From: Spirochaetaceae bacterium
GTDB taxonomy: Bacteria; Spirochaetota; Spirochaetia; Treponematales; Breznakiellaceae
Assembly: GCA_031257075.1 (NCBI GenBank)
Contig: JAIRPM010000041.1
Location: 1 to 15,626 of the forward strand
Direction: 5' to 3'
DNA length: 15,626 nucleotides
Both the position numbers and the translations under genes were made by a program. A model generated the notes under the pieces. That model saw only the letters and a list, made by a program, of their open reading frames with translations, was not told the origin of the DNA and searched no databases. Below, piece after piece: positions 5,993-13,589 of this stretch (position 1 is the first letter of the stretch; every line of letters begins with the position of its first letter).

Positions 5993-7004
5993 AATACTAT
6001 CTGATACCTGCATTATCACAAATGCACCCGTGCCGCGCTCCGGCCTTGTGTTATGCGGCAGCATGAATGTGTTTACGGTAAAATGCGACGACGACAGCGT
6101 TTTGTATCAGTGTTCTATAAAAGGCAAAGTATTAAAATTGAACAAATGCTGCTACAATCCGTTATGCCCGGGCGATGCGGTGCGTTTTTTGGTTCATGAA
6201 AACAACAGCGCCTCCGGGCAAATTATAGCAATGAAAGAACGCCGCTCACTGTTCAGCCGCTACAACGAAAAAGGGCGCAAGCCGCAGATGCTTGCCGCAA
6301 ATATTGACCGCGTATTTATTATTGCAAGCCTTGCCCATCCGCCGTTTAGACCGCGTTTCATTGACCGCGTACTTGTTCAGTGTGAAAAAGCCCATCTTGA
6401 AGCGTTCATTGTTATCAACAAAATGGATTTGGCCCATCTTTTGCCGCCGGAAGACCTCTACCTTGCCGAAGAGCGGCTGGCGGGATATGCCGCGATGGGC
6501 TATCCGGTACTACAGGTTTCGGCCATGTCGGGAACAGGGCTGCCGGCGCTCGAAGCGGCGCTGGACGGCATAGTATGCGTGTTTGCGGGACAAAGCGGCG
6601 CCGGCAAATCAAGCCTTATCAACGCCCTCTTGGGCCGCCCGGCGCAGAAGACCGGCGAACTTGCCCTAAAATACGACCGCGGGGCGCACACAACGGTTAT
6701 GGCGCTTATGCTGGAAAGCGGCATGGACAGGCCGGATTCACGCCGTTTCCGTATTATCGACACGCCCGGATTGCGGCATTTTATTCCCGATGGCATCAGA
6801 GAGAATGATCTTGCCCGCTGGATGCGCGACCTTGCCCCTCTTGCCGGCAATTGCCGTTTTGGCGATTCCTGTACGCATACCGCCGAACCGGGCTGCGCCC
6901 TTATTGCCGCTTTTGAATCGGGCGCAATAAATCCCGACCGCTGGGATTCTTTTATCGCTCTACGGAATACGCTTGCGCGTCTTGTTTCTAACAACGCTTT
7001 TTAA
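5985..7004 (+). CDS. rsgA: Ribosome small-subunit-dependent GTPase RsgA
   Basis: RsgA checks late 30S ribosome assembly and uses GTP hydrolysis, stimulated by the 30S subunit, to leave. The circularly permuted GTPase order that defines the family is visible (numbering from ATG 5985, 339 residues): an N-terminal OB-fold, then G4 NKMD at 145-148, G1 GQSGAGKSS at 202-210 and G3 DTPG at 259-262. The C-terminal zinc site follows, with Cys290, Cys296, His298 and Cys304 in C-x5-C-x-H-x5-C spacing. ATG 5985 overlaps the murI stop by 8 bases. A TTG at 5970 is also in frame, and ATG 6064 would match the shorter start of many relatives (MNVFTV), so the exact N-terminus is uncertain. No ribosome site stands out, in keeping with translational coupling. 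Confidence 0.92.
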   Translation: MRKILSDTCIITNAPVPRSGLVLCGSMNVFTVKCDDDSVLYQCSIKGKVLKLNKCCYNPLCPGDAVRFLVHENNSASGQIIAMKERRSLFSRYNEKGRKPQMLAANIDRVFIIASLAHPPFRPRFIDRVLVQCEKAHLEAFIVINKMDLAHLLPPEDLYLAEERLAGYAAMGYPVLQVSAMSGTGLPALEAALDGIVCVFAGQSGAGKSSLINALLGRPAQKTGELALKYDRGAHTTVMALMLESGMDRPDSRRFRIIDTPGLRHFIPDGIRENDLARWMRDLAPLAGNCRFGDSCTHTAEPGCALIAAFESGAINPDRWDSFIALRNTLARLVSNNAF

Positions 7005-7016
7005 TAGACTGCCGTT

Positions 7017-7781
7017 ATGAATCAGAAAACAGCCGCAAAATTCTTTCTGCCGTTTGCGGCGGCAGCCGTCATTGTTGGAATTTGGCAGATAGTATGCGAT
7101 GCCGGCGCCGTGCCGCGTTTTATGTTGCCATCTCCCGCGGCGGTGTGTTCCGCGTTTATTTCTGAATTCCCGCTGCTTATGCGGCATCTGCGCGTTACCC
7201 TTTTTGAAGCGGCCTGCGGGCTGGCGCTTTCCGTAGCGTTTGCGCTCATACTTGCGCTTGTTATGGATATGAACCGGTACATCAAAGCCGCGCTCGAACC
7301 TGTCTTGCTTTTTACGCAGACGCTGCCGTCTATTGTCATAGCCCCGCTGCTTGTACTGTGGTTTGGCTATGAAACTATGCCGAAAATTGTGCTGATTTTT
7401 ATCACTTGTTTTTTCCCGCTTGCCGTTTCCCTTGTAAACGCTTTTGCGCAAACTGATAAAGATGCCGTTAACCTGCTTAAATCAATGGGCGCAAAAAAGG
7501 TACATATATACTGCTGCCTCAAATTGCCCCAATCTATGCCCGCTTTTTTTGCCGGGCTGCGTATTTCCGCTTCGTATGCGATGATTGGCGCGGTTATCGC
7601 GGAATGGCTGGGAGGTTCCGCCGGTCTGGGCGTATATATGATTCGAGTACGCAAATCATATTCATTTGATAAAATGTTTGCCTGCCTTGTCTTGACCATG
7701 CTGCTGAGTATGGCGCTTCTCTATGCCGCAATATTTTTGGAATGGTATGCGATGCCATGGAAGCGCCACGCCAACCGGTAG
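7017..7781 (+). CDS. ABC transporter permease of the SsuC/TauC/ThiX type
   Basis: The 254-residue product is an inner-membrane subunit of an importer for nitrate, sulphonate, taurine or thiamine-precursor type substrates; which one cannot be told. It shows about six hydrophobic helices, the PRFMLPSPAAV segment at 33-43 that is typical just after the first helix of this group, and the EAA loop at about 149-180 (DAVNLLKSMGAKK with downstream Gly180), which docks on the ATPase. The gene begins 12 bases after rsgA and ends 32 bases before trpB. No matching ATPase or binding protein lies beside it. LivG and LivF downstream belong to a different ABC class, so its partners should be elsewhere in the genome. 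No ribosome site is evident. Confidence 0.82.
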   Translation: MNQKTAAKFFLPFAAAAVIVGIWQIVCDAGAVPRFMLPSPAAVCSAFISEFPLLMRHLRVTLFEAACGLALSVAFALILALVMDMNRYIKAALEPVLLFTQTLPSIVIAPLLVLWFGYETMPKIVLIFITCFFPLAVSLVNAFAQTDKDAVNLLKSMGAKKVHIYCCLKLPQSMPAFFAGLRISASYAMIGAVIAEWLGGSAGLGVYMIRVRKSYSFDKMFACLVLTMLLSMALLYAAIFLEWYAMPWKRHANR

Positions 7782-7798
7782 CGCCTGAATCCCAAGTC

Positions 7799-7813
7799 TG
7801 ATATACTAGATTT
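7799..7813 (+). promoter_or_regulatory. Extended -10 promoter with start point at the trpB ATG
   Basis: TG-A-TATACT at 7799-7807 is an extended -10 element. The last T (7807) is 7 bases from A7814 of ATG, the usual distance from -10 to start point, so the trpB mRNA should be leaderless. The -35 region overlaps the end of the permease gene and is poor (TAGCGC at 7779-7784), as is usual with extended -10 promoters. There is no ribosome site. Confidence 0.5.
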
Positions 7814-8998
7814 ATGCGCAAAGGGCAATTTGGCGAATATGGCGGGCAGTACATCCCGGAAACACTTATGAATGAAATCATTACGCTTGAAGCGGCTTAT
7901 GAACGTTTCCGTGCCGACACCGCTTTTAATGAAGAATTGGACGCGCTTTTGCGCACTTACGCGGGCCGCCCATCGCTGCTCTACTATGCGGAAAAGATGA
8001 CGGCAGATTTAGGCGGCGCTAAAATTTATCTGAAGCGCGAGGACATGAACCATACCGGCTCGCATAAAATTAACAACGTACTAGGACAGGCTCTCCTTGC
8101 AAAAAAAATGGGTAAAACCCGTCTGATAGCCGAAACCGGCGCGGGACAGCATGGCGTTGCGGCCGCTACCGCCGCCGCGCTCCTTGGCCTTGAATGTGAG
8201 ATTTTTATGGGCAAGGAAGATACCGAACGCCAAAGCCTGAACGTTTACCGGATGGAACTACTGGGGGCAAAAGTGCATGCCGTTACATCGGGAACGCAGG
8301 TGCTCAAAGATGCCGTCAATGAAACGATGCGCGAATGGGCAAGCCGTGTTTATGACACGCATTATGTTTTAGGTTCGGTAATGGGGCCTCACCCTTTTCC
8401 TACAATGGTGCGCGACTTCCAGAGCGTTATCGGCAAAGAAGCCCGGCAACAAATTATGGAACGCGAAGGCAAACTGCCCGCGGCGGTTATTGCTTGTGTC
8501 GGCGGCGGCAGCAACGCTATCGGCATATTCTACCGCTTTATCGAAGATAAAACTGTGCGGCTTATCGGCTGCGAAGCCGCCGGACGTGGCATAGATACTC
8601 CAGACCATGCCGCGACACTTACCAAAGGCTGTGTAGGTATTTTCCATGGTATGAAATCGTACTTTTGTCAAAATGCTGAAGGCCAAATCGCGCCGGTCTA
8701 TTCAATATCGGCAGGCCTTGACTATCCGGGTATAGGCCCTGAACATGCCGCCCTTCATGACAGCGGCCGTGCCGAATATGTACCCGTTACCGATGAAGAA
8801 GCCGTCTCCGCCTTTGAATACCTTGCCCGTACCGAAGGGATAATCCCCGCGATTGAAAGCGCTCATGCTCTAGCCCATGCCCGCATACTCGCGCCTACGC
8901 TCAAGCGGGATAAGGCTATTATTGTATGTTTGTCAGGACGCGGGGATAAGGATGCCGCGGCAATTGCCCGTTACCGGGGGAAAAATTTACATGAGTGA
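7814..8998 (+). CDS. trpB: Tryptophan synthase beta chain
   Basis: TrpB joins indole and serine to make tryptophan, with pyridoxal phosphate. The start MRKGQFGEYGGQYIPETLM is the characteristic N-terminus of the TrpB1 group. The cofactor lysine is Lys85 in NHTGSHKINN, the catalytic Glu is Glu107 in AETGAGQHG, and the phosphate-binding loop is GGGSNA at 230-235. Length (394) is standard. No trpA or other trp gene lies nearby, although TrpB1 normally works with TrpA, which supplies indole. TrpA may be elsewhere, or the enzyme may scavenge free indole. The gene has its own extended -10 promoter, starts a five-gene overlapping unit, and its last 8 bases overlap rpe. Confidence 0.95.
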   Translation: MRKGQFGEYGGQYIPETLMNEIITLEAAYERFRADTAFNEELDALLRTYAGRPSLLYYAEKMTADLGGAKIYLKREDMNHTGSHKINNVLGQALLAKKMGKTRLIAETGAGQHGVAAATAAALLGLECEIFMGKEDTERQSLNVYRMELLGAKVHAVTSGTQVLKDAVNETMREWASRVYDTHYVLGSVMGPHPFPTMVRDFQSVIGKEARQQIMEREGKLPAAVIACVGGGSNAIGIFYRFIEDKTVRLIGCEAAGRGIDTPDHAATLTKGCVGIFHGMKSYFCQNAEGQIAPVYSISAGLDYPGIGPEHAALHDSGRAEYVPVTDEEAVSAFEYLARTEGIIPAIESAHALAHARILAPTLKRDKAIIVCLSGRGDKDAAAIARYRGKNLHE

Positions 8999-9683
8999 AC
9001 ATTGTGAACAGGCATCTGCGGAAAGGGCAATAACCGCGCCTTCGGTACTGGCCGCCGATTTTACCCGTATAGGGGACGCGGTTTCCCGCATAGAGCGCAG
9101 CGGAGCGGATTGGATTCATATTGATATTATGGACGGGCATTTTGTGCCCAACATCACGTTTGGAGCAAAAATGGTAGCGGATATTCGCGCTATTACCCGT
9201 TTGCCGCTCGATGTTCATCTGATGATAGAAAATCCGCGTTCCCAACTTGATAATTTTGCCAAAGCGGGAGCAAATCTGCTCACCTTTCATATCGAAACAG
9301 TCGTTCACAGCCATAGTTTAGCGCGAGACATACAAGCGCTGGGATTAAAGGCGGGTGTTTCGCTTGTACCTTCAACGCCGGTTTCCGCCCTTGAATGTAT
9401 TTTGCCTTTCGTTGACCTTGTTCTGGTAATGACGGTAAACCCGGGAGTAGGCGGACAGGCGCTCATTCCTGAATGTCTCGACAAAGTTGAACGGCTAAAG
9501 GAAATCCGGCGGGAAAAAAATCTGCCCTACCTCATCTCGATTGACGGCGGCATCAAGGCGGATAACGCATCCGCCGCGCGGCACAAGGGCGCTGATGTAC
9601 TGGTCGCAGGGTCGGCGTTTTTTGAAGCGCCGTCCGCCGCGGAATTTATACGGATAGTACAATGCTCAGAACTGAAAACGTAA
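8991..9683 (+). CDS. rpe: Ribulose-phosphate 3-epimerase
   Basis: Rpe interconverts ribulose 5-phosphate and xylulose 5-phosphate in the pentose phosphate pathway. The 230-residue TIM-barrel shows APSVLAADF at 16-24 and the metal and catalytic residues His43 and Asp45 (HIDIMDGHFVPN). It also has His76 (DVHLMIENP), the phosphate-binding MTVNPGVGGQ at 147-156 and catalytic Asp185 in SIDGGIK. I chose ATG 8991, which overlaps the trpB stop in the form CATGAGTGA. The open frame extends upstream to 8877, but that part lies inside trpB and is not family-like. GGGGG at 8976-8980 is a distant ribosome site; coupling to trpB is more likely. The end overlaps livG by 22 bases. Confidence 0.94.
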   Translation: MSEHCEQASAERAITAPSVLAADFTRIGDAVSRIERSGADWIHIDIMDGHFVPNITFGAKMVADIRAITRLPLDVHLMIENPRSQLDNFAKAGANLLTFHIETVVHSHSLARDIQALGLKAGVSLVPSTPVSALECILPFVDLVLVMTVNPGVGGQALIPECLDKVERLKEIRREKNLPYLISIDGGIKADNASAARHKGADVLVAGSAFFEAPSAAEFIRIVQCSELKT

Positions 9684-10444
9684 CAATGCAATTTGGAGGG
9701 CTGACAGCGGTTTCCGGTTTTTCGATAACCGTAAACGAGCGCGAGATTGTCGGTTTAATCGGCCCTAATGGCGCCGGCAAAACCACCGTCTTTAACATGA
9801 TAACCGGCATGTACGCGCCGACAAAAGGCCGTATTATTTTTAACGGGCATGAACTACAGGGTCGCCGGCCGGATAAAATCACAGCCTGCGGCATTGCCCG
9901 CACCTTTCAAAATATCCGGCTTTTTCATGGCCTTTCTGTACTTGACAATGTGCTTGTCGCCTGCAATCTCCGTGAACGCCCCGGATTATTTGAATCGGTG
10001 TTTCATCTGCCCGCCTATCAAAAACGCGAAAAAGCGGCCCGCGAAAAGGCTTTTGAACTTTTAGAAGCGGTAGGGCTTGCCGGGTATGCCGGCGACGATG
10101 CCGTATCACTGCCCTATGGCAAACAGCGCCGGCTGGAAATTGTCCGGGCGCTCGCTACCGAACCCCGCCTCCTTCTTCTTGATGAACCGGCCGCCGGCAT
10201 GAATCCCCAGGAATCCGCCGAACTTATGAACTTTATTACCGAAATCCGCAGCCGTTTTAACATTGCCGTGCTTCTTATTGAACATCATATGCAAGTTGTC
10301 ATGGGAATTTGCGAGCGGCTCTATGTGCTTGATTATGGAATTACCATAGCGGAAGGCGCGCCGGATGACATTCGCAAAAACAAAAAAGTGATAGATGCCT
10401 ATCTGGGAGTGGAAGACACCTCTGCCGGAGGCACCCGTGCTTAA
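9662..10444 (+). CDS. livG: Branched-chain amino acid type ABC transporter ATPase LivG
   Basis: LivG is one of two ATPases energising a LivHMGF-type importer for branched-chain amino acids or related compounds. In order it shows Walker A GPNGAGKTT at 34-42, the Q-loop with the LivG-specific ARTFQNIRLF at 79-88, the signature LPYGKQRR at 150-157 (relatives usually have LSYGQQRR), Walker B LLLLDEPAAGM at 170-180 and the H-loop His208. Length (260) fits. ATG 9662 lies within rpe (22-base overlap). The C-terminus extends into the livF ribosome site. The membrane subunits LivH and LivM and the binding protein LivK are absent from this window, so substrate identity rests on the ATPase type only. 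Confidence 0.9.
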   Translation: MLRTENVTMQFGGLTAVSGFSITVNEREIVGLIGPNGAGKTTVFNMITGMYAPTKGRIIFNGHELQGRRPDKITACGIARTFQNIRLFHGLSVLDNVLVACNLRERPGLFESVFHLPAYQKREKAAREKAFELLEAVGLAGYAGDDAVSLPYGKQRRLEIVRALATEPRLLLLDEPAAGMNPQESAELMNFITEIRSRFNIAVLLIEHHMQVVMGICERLYVLDYGITIAEGAPDDIRKNKKVIDAYLGVEDTSAGGTRA

Positions 10445-11147
10445 ACTTGAAGGCTTGTCGGTTTTTTATGGCGGTATTCATGCTTTACGCGGTATCGGCC
10501 TTGAAGTGGCGGACGGCAAAATCGTTACTCTTATCGGCGCAAACGGCGCGGGCAAAAGCACAATGTTGAACAGCATTGCCGGACTGGTAAAACCGTCAGG
10601 CGGTTCTATTTTCTGGGACGGCGCGGATATTTCCGGCAAGGAAACCAAGGACATCGTGCAGGCCGGGCTCGTGCTTGTTCCCGAAGGCCGCCGGGTTTTC
10701 CCCAATCTTACAGTTGAAGAAAACCTGCGACTGGGTGCGTACAGCCGCCTTGACAAAGCGGGTGTAAAAAACGACCGTGAGCGTTGTTACACGCTCTTCC
10801 CGCGTTTGAAGGAACGCCGCCGCCAAGCGGCGGGTACTCTCTCTGGCGGTGAACAACAGATGCTTGCTGTTGCCCGCGGCCTTATGGCAAATCCGCGCCT
10901 TCTTATGCTCGATGAACCATCGCTCGGTCTTGCCCCGCTTGTCTCCAAAATGATTTTTGACATTGTACGTGAAATTAACAAAAACGGGACGACCATCCTG
11001 TTAATTGAACAAAACGCCCATGCCGCTCTTGATATTGCCGATTATGCGTATGTACTGGAAACCGGCATTATTACGATGCAAGATACCGGTAAAGCGCTTT
11101 TGAATGATGACCGCGTCCGCAAGGCCTACTTGGGTGAAAGCCAATGA
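10437..11147 (+). CDS. livF: Branched-chain amino acid type ABC transporter ATPase LivF
   Basis: This is the second ATPase of the same importer. I chose GTG 10437 because GGAGG at 10427-10431 lies 5 bases before it and because the resulting 236 residues begin MLKLEGLSVFYGGIHAL, as in relatives; the longer frame from 10395 has no such support. Walker A GANGAGKST is at 34-42, VPEGRRVFPNLTVEENL at 81-97 (typical of LivF), signature LSGGEQQ at 135-141, Walker B LLMLDEPSLGLAP at 155-167 and EQNA at 191-194. It overlaps livG by 8 bases and the next gene by 4 (ATGA). Confidence 0.92.
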   Translation: MLKLEGLSVFYGGIHALRGIGLEVADGKIVTLIGANGAGKSTMLNSIAGLVKPSGGSIFWDGADISGKETKDIVQAGLVLVPEGRRVFPNLTVEENLRLGAYSRLDKAGVKNDRERCYTLFPRLKERRRQAAGTLSGGEQQMLAVARGLMANPRLLMLDEPSLGLAPLVSKMIFDIVREINKNGTTILLIEQNAHAALDIADYAYVLETGIITMQDTGKALLNDDRVRKAYLGESQ

Positions 11148-12043
11148 AACCGCGCTTTATCCGGCTGAGGTTTGCGTCCATATTGCTGTTTGCGCTTTTT
11201 GTTTCCTGCGCGAATATTCCCGCGTTCAGAAAAGACCTGAAACGAAATGTTGTTCATGCGGAAGAAATAGGCGGCTTTTTCCCCGTATGGAAACCGCTGC
11301 AAGCTGGAATCGATGTGCTTGCAGGACGGACGCGCCATCCCAAATTGAAATTTTACGCTGTACGCATTGACCTTACCGATAGGGATAGGGGCATTATTGT
11401 TACGCCGGTGCTGCCGGACGGAGTGCCGCCCCTTGGCACGGGAAAAATCTATTCGATATATGTAAGCAGTTTTGCCGAAGCAAACGGCTGCGTGGCGGCT
11501 CTCAACGCAGGGCCATTTTCGCCGGTAAATGCCCGTGAAGGGGAAGAACGGGCGGTATACGGGCTTTTTATCGCGGATGGGACGCTTATTGCGCCGCCGG
11601 ATGGGTATGATGCCCTAGTCTTTTACAAGAATGGGAAGGCGGCTATTGTACGCCAGAGCGCATTGACAGAGGCAGTGGTCGGCACGATACGTAATGCCGT
11701 GGGCGGTTTTTATACCGTGCTGGAAAACGGCGAAGTAGGGGAAGCGGTGTTTAGGCGTTCAGGCCGGCATCCCCGCAGCGCGGCCGGTCTGGGTGCGGAG
11801 AGCCGTTTTCTTTATCTGTTAGCGATTGACGGCCGCTGGTTTGATACCGTTGGCGCCACAGAAGCCGAAACCGGCCTTTTGCTTCGCGCGTTAGGCGCGG
11901 AACACGGCATCAATTTGGACGGCGGCGGCTCAACAGCCCTCGCCGTCCGTATAGAAGGCCGCATAAACATTTTGAATAGGCCCATCCACAAACAAATTCC
12001 CGGCAAAGAACGCGCTGTAGCAACCTGTTTAGGGGTGCGCTAA
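11144..12043 (+). CDS. Lipoprotein with a phosphodiester glycosidase (NAGPA-like) domain
   Basis: The 299-residue product has a signal peptide with lipobox F-V-S-C (Cys22), so it should be anchored in the envelope facing outward from the cytoplasm. The rest matches the phosphodiester glycosidase domain related to human NAGPA and bacterial DUF2233 proteins, which remove N-acetylglucosamine or other sugars from phosphodiester links. Supporting motifs are AALNAGPF at 118-125, HPRSAAGLG at 209-217, LLAIDGR at 225-231 and the hallmark NLDGGGSTALAV at 257-268. The natural substrate is unknown; cell-wall polymers or exopolysaccharides are the usual guesses for bacteria. It overlaps livF through ATGA, making it the last gene of the trpB unit. 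Only weak hairpins follow, such as CACC/GGTG at 12057-12072. Confidence 0.85.
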   Translation: MKPRFIRLRFASILLFALFVSCANIPAFRKDLKRNVVHAEEIGGFFPVWKPLQAGIDVLAGRTRHPKLKFYAVRIDLTDRDRGIIVTPVLPDGVPPLGTGKIYSIYVSSFAEANGCVAALNAGPFSPVNAREGEERAVYGLFIADGTLIAPPDGYDALVFYKNGKAAIVRQSALTEAVVGTIRNAVGGFYTVLENGEVGEAVFRRSGRHPRSAAGLGAESRFLYLLAIDGRWFDTVGATEAETGLLLRALGAEHGINLDGGGSTALAVRIEGRINILNRPIHKQIPGKERAVATCLGVR

Positions 12044-12220
12044 CGCAAGCGTCCCCCACCTTGAAACTGGTGCAGGCGCGGCTATAGTTTCTTATTTTGT
12101 AGCAATTTTCGCATAAACAATCTCAAAAAAGTTACATGCCTTTGGCACATACGTTGTATAACCATGACGGCTTGCTTTGTGATAGGCTAAAAACAATACG
12201 TATGTTTGGAGGGAAGTTAA

Positions 12221-12349
12221 ATGGGGAATTTGTATATATGCTTACAAAGTGAGGCCTTACAAAACTTCACTTTGCGGCTGTTCCGCGAATCGGTATCACT
12301 CTTGACAGAGAACCTAAAAAGTTGTACTACAAGTTATGGGCGCGTGTAA
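12221..12349 (+). CDS. Possible small protein, 42 residues
   Basis: ATG 12221 is preceded at 7-base spacing by GGAGGG (12208-12213), one of the strongest ribosome sites in the window, and the frame runs 42 codons to TAA 12347. The product is soluble in character, with no membrane helix and several Leu, Ser and Arg residues (for example ALQNFTLRLFRESVSLL at 12-28). I recognise no family. It ends 45 bases before the aldo/keto reductase. The candidate promoter of that gene lies inside its coding part, so it may be a leader ORF, an independent small gene, or chance. Confidence 0.35.
   Translation: MGNLYICLQSEALQNFTLRLFRESVSLLTENLKSCTTSYGRV
12302..12330 (+). promoter_or_regulatory. Candidate promoter of the aldo/keto reductase
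   Basis: A perfect -35 TTGACA at 12302-12307 is followed after 17 bases by TACTAC (12325-12330), a modest -10. TTGTA-C-TACAA (12322-12332) is an 11-base palindrome lying over the -10 and could be an operator. Transcription would start near 12337, just before the hairpin at 12339-12369. Confidence 0.4.
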
Positions 12350-12369
12350 ACCTAACGTTTGTAAGCGCC
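12339..12369 (+). promoter_or_regulatory. Stem-loop at the expected 5' end of the aldo/keto reductase mRNA
   Basis: GGCGC (12339-12343) pairs with GCGCC (12365-12369). After one mismatch the stem continues as TGTAAAC (12345-12351) with GTTTGTA (12357-12363), including two G-U wobbles, around a 5-base loop. It ends 7 bases before the GGAGG ribosome site (12377-12381). A 5'-terminal hairpin of this type can stabilise an mRNA or modulate initiation. Confidence 0.45.
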
Positions 12370-12394
12370 TTGTTATGGAGGATTAAAACAACTG

Positions 12395-13552
12395 ATGCAA
12401 TACCGTAAGTATGGAAAGTTGGGATATGAGGTATCCCTTTTGGGGGTAGGTTGCATGCGTCTGCCCAAAATTTTTGACGGCTCTGACAAAGCCAAAGTTG
12501 ACCGTGAAAAAGCGTACGAACTTCTTCGCTATGCCGCCGACCATGGCGTAACATATTTTGATACGGCGTTTGGATATCACCACCAGACCAGCGAAGAAGT
12601 TTTGGGCGAAGCGCTGGCGGAAGGCGGCCGGCGCGCGCGGGTCAAAATCGCCACCAAACAGCCTCTTATGGCAATGCCTCAGCAATCCGACATTCGCCGT
12701 AATCTTGAAAATACGCTCAAAAAACTGCGCACAGATTACATTGATATCTATCTAATACATAATATTCAGCCGGGCACTTGGGCAACGGTCAAAGAACGCA
12801 AACTTATCAATGAATGGGAAAAGTTTAAAGCCGAAGGTCTTATCAAAGCCATCGGGTTTTCTTACCATGGCGATGCCGGATGCTTTAATAAAATTCTGTG
12901 GCATTACGATTGGGATATGTGCCAAATTCAGCAAAACATTGTAGATGTTGATATGCAGGCGGGTGAACAAGGTATTATCGAAGCCGGGCACAAAGGCTGT
13001 GCCTGTGTCATTATGGAACCCTTGCGGGGCGGCGGTCTGGCCACAGAAACCAAATCCGTTCAGGCGCTCTATGACACGCATCCTATTAAACGCCGCGCCG
13101 TCGAATGGGCATTCCGTCATCTTATAAACTATCCGCAGGTAAGTTGTATTTTAAGCGGTGTAAGTACGCTTGAACAGTTAAAAGACAATATTGAAATTTT
13201 TTCCGCGCATGATGCTGTCGCCGACTGTATGTCTCCGTCAGACAAAGCCCTCATTGAAAAAGTACGCAAGCATTATCAGTCGGTTAAATCGATTCCGTGT
13301 ACCGGCTGTGAATACTGCCTGCCCTGCCCTAATGGCGTACAGATTCCGGGCATCTTCTCGACCTACAATGACGCTATGAGTTTTGAAAATTTTGACCAGC
13401 CGCGGCGTTCTTATATGTTTACCCAAATGGCGAAACAGGACGCTTCTCAATGTGTCGAATGCTGCCAATGCGAAGAAAAGTGTCCTCAGCACATCAAGAT
13501 TTCTGAACAATTGCAGACCGCCCACAAAAAGCTAAAAGGCTGGATAGAATAG
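12395..13552 (+). CDS. Aldo/keto reductase fused to a two-cluster ferredoxin-like domain
   Basis: The 385-residue product has an aldo/keto reductase barrel with the catalytic tetrad Asp56, Tyr61 (FDTAFGYH), Lys88 (ATKQP) and His122 (YLIHN). The C-terminal extension carries two four-cysteine motifs: Cys302, 305, 308 and 311 (CTGCEYCLPCP), and Cys353, 356, 359 and 363 (CVECCQCEEKCP). The second is a classic 4Fe-4S pattern; the first resembles the motif of the same fused family. Such proteins are common in strict anaerobes and are presumed to move electrons between a carbonyl or hydroxyl substrate and the clusters; the substrate is unknown. GGAGG at 12377-12381 lies 13 bases before ATG, slightly far. 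The gene has its own candidate promoter and appears monocistronic, followed by hairpins at 13560-13633. Confidence 0.9.
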   Translation: MQYRKYGKLGYEVSLLGVGCMRLPKIFDGSDKAKVDREKAYELLRYAADHGVTYFDTAFGYHHQTSEEVLGEALAEGGRRARVKIATKQPLMAMPQQSDIRRNLENTLKKLRTDYIDIYLIHNIQPGTWATVKERKLINEWEKFKAEGLIKAIGFSYHGDAGCFNKILWHYDWDMCQIQQNIVDVDMQAGEQGIIEAGHKGCACVIMEPLRGGGLATETKSVQALYDTHPIKRRAVEWAFRHLINYPQVSCILSGVSTLEQLKDNIEIFSAHDAVADCMSPSDKALIEKVRKHYQSVKSIPCTGCEYCLPCPNGVQIPGIFSTYNDAMSFENFDQPRRSYMFTQMAKQDASQCVECCQCEEKCPQHIKISEQLQTAHKKLKGWIE

Positions 13553-13559
13553 TGAACCT

Positions 13560-13582
13560 GCCGCAGACTGAAATTTTGCGGC
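13560..13582 (+). terminator. Weak hairpin after the aldo/keto reductase
   Basis: GCCGCA (13560-13565) pairs with TGCGGC (13577-13582) around an 11-base loop, starting 8 bases after the stop codon. No T-run follows (TACAGGGG), so termination here would be inefficient or depend on the larger hairpin just downstream. Confidence 0.35.
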
Positions 13583-13589
13583 TACAGGG

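Larger units (their letters stand above)
12044..12394 (+). other. Structured 351-base interval before the aldo/keto reductase
   Basis: No large gene lies here. The first 100 bases are unremarkable. An inverted repeat follows: ACATACGT-TGT at 12147-12157 matches ACAATACGTATGT at 12193-12205 with a two-base bulge, placed directly before a strong ribosome site (GGAGGG 12208-12213). CAAAGTGA (12245-12252) pairs exactly with TCACTTTG (12267-12274), followed by GCGG-CTGTT-CCGC (12274-12286). A promoter and a further hairpin, listed separately, complete the interval. The density of structure suggests a regulated leader, but no known riboswitch is recognised. Confidence 0.5.

Noticed and set aside
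6500..6994. 164-codon minus-strand frame opposite rsgA
   Set aside because: It lies over the G1, G3 and zinc motifs of rsgA and is a codon-bias shadow.
8877..8990. Upstream extension of the rpe frame
   Set aside because: This part lies inside trpB, has no family similarity, and ATG 8991 gives the normal Rpe N-terminus.
10395..10436. Upstream start of the livF frame at ATG 10395
   Set aside because: GTG 10437 has GGAGG at 5-base spacing and gives the standard LivF length; the extra 14 residues are the shadow of the livG end.
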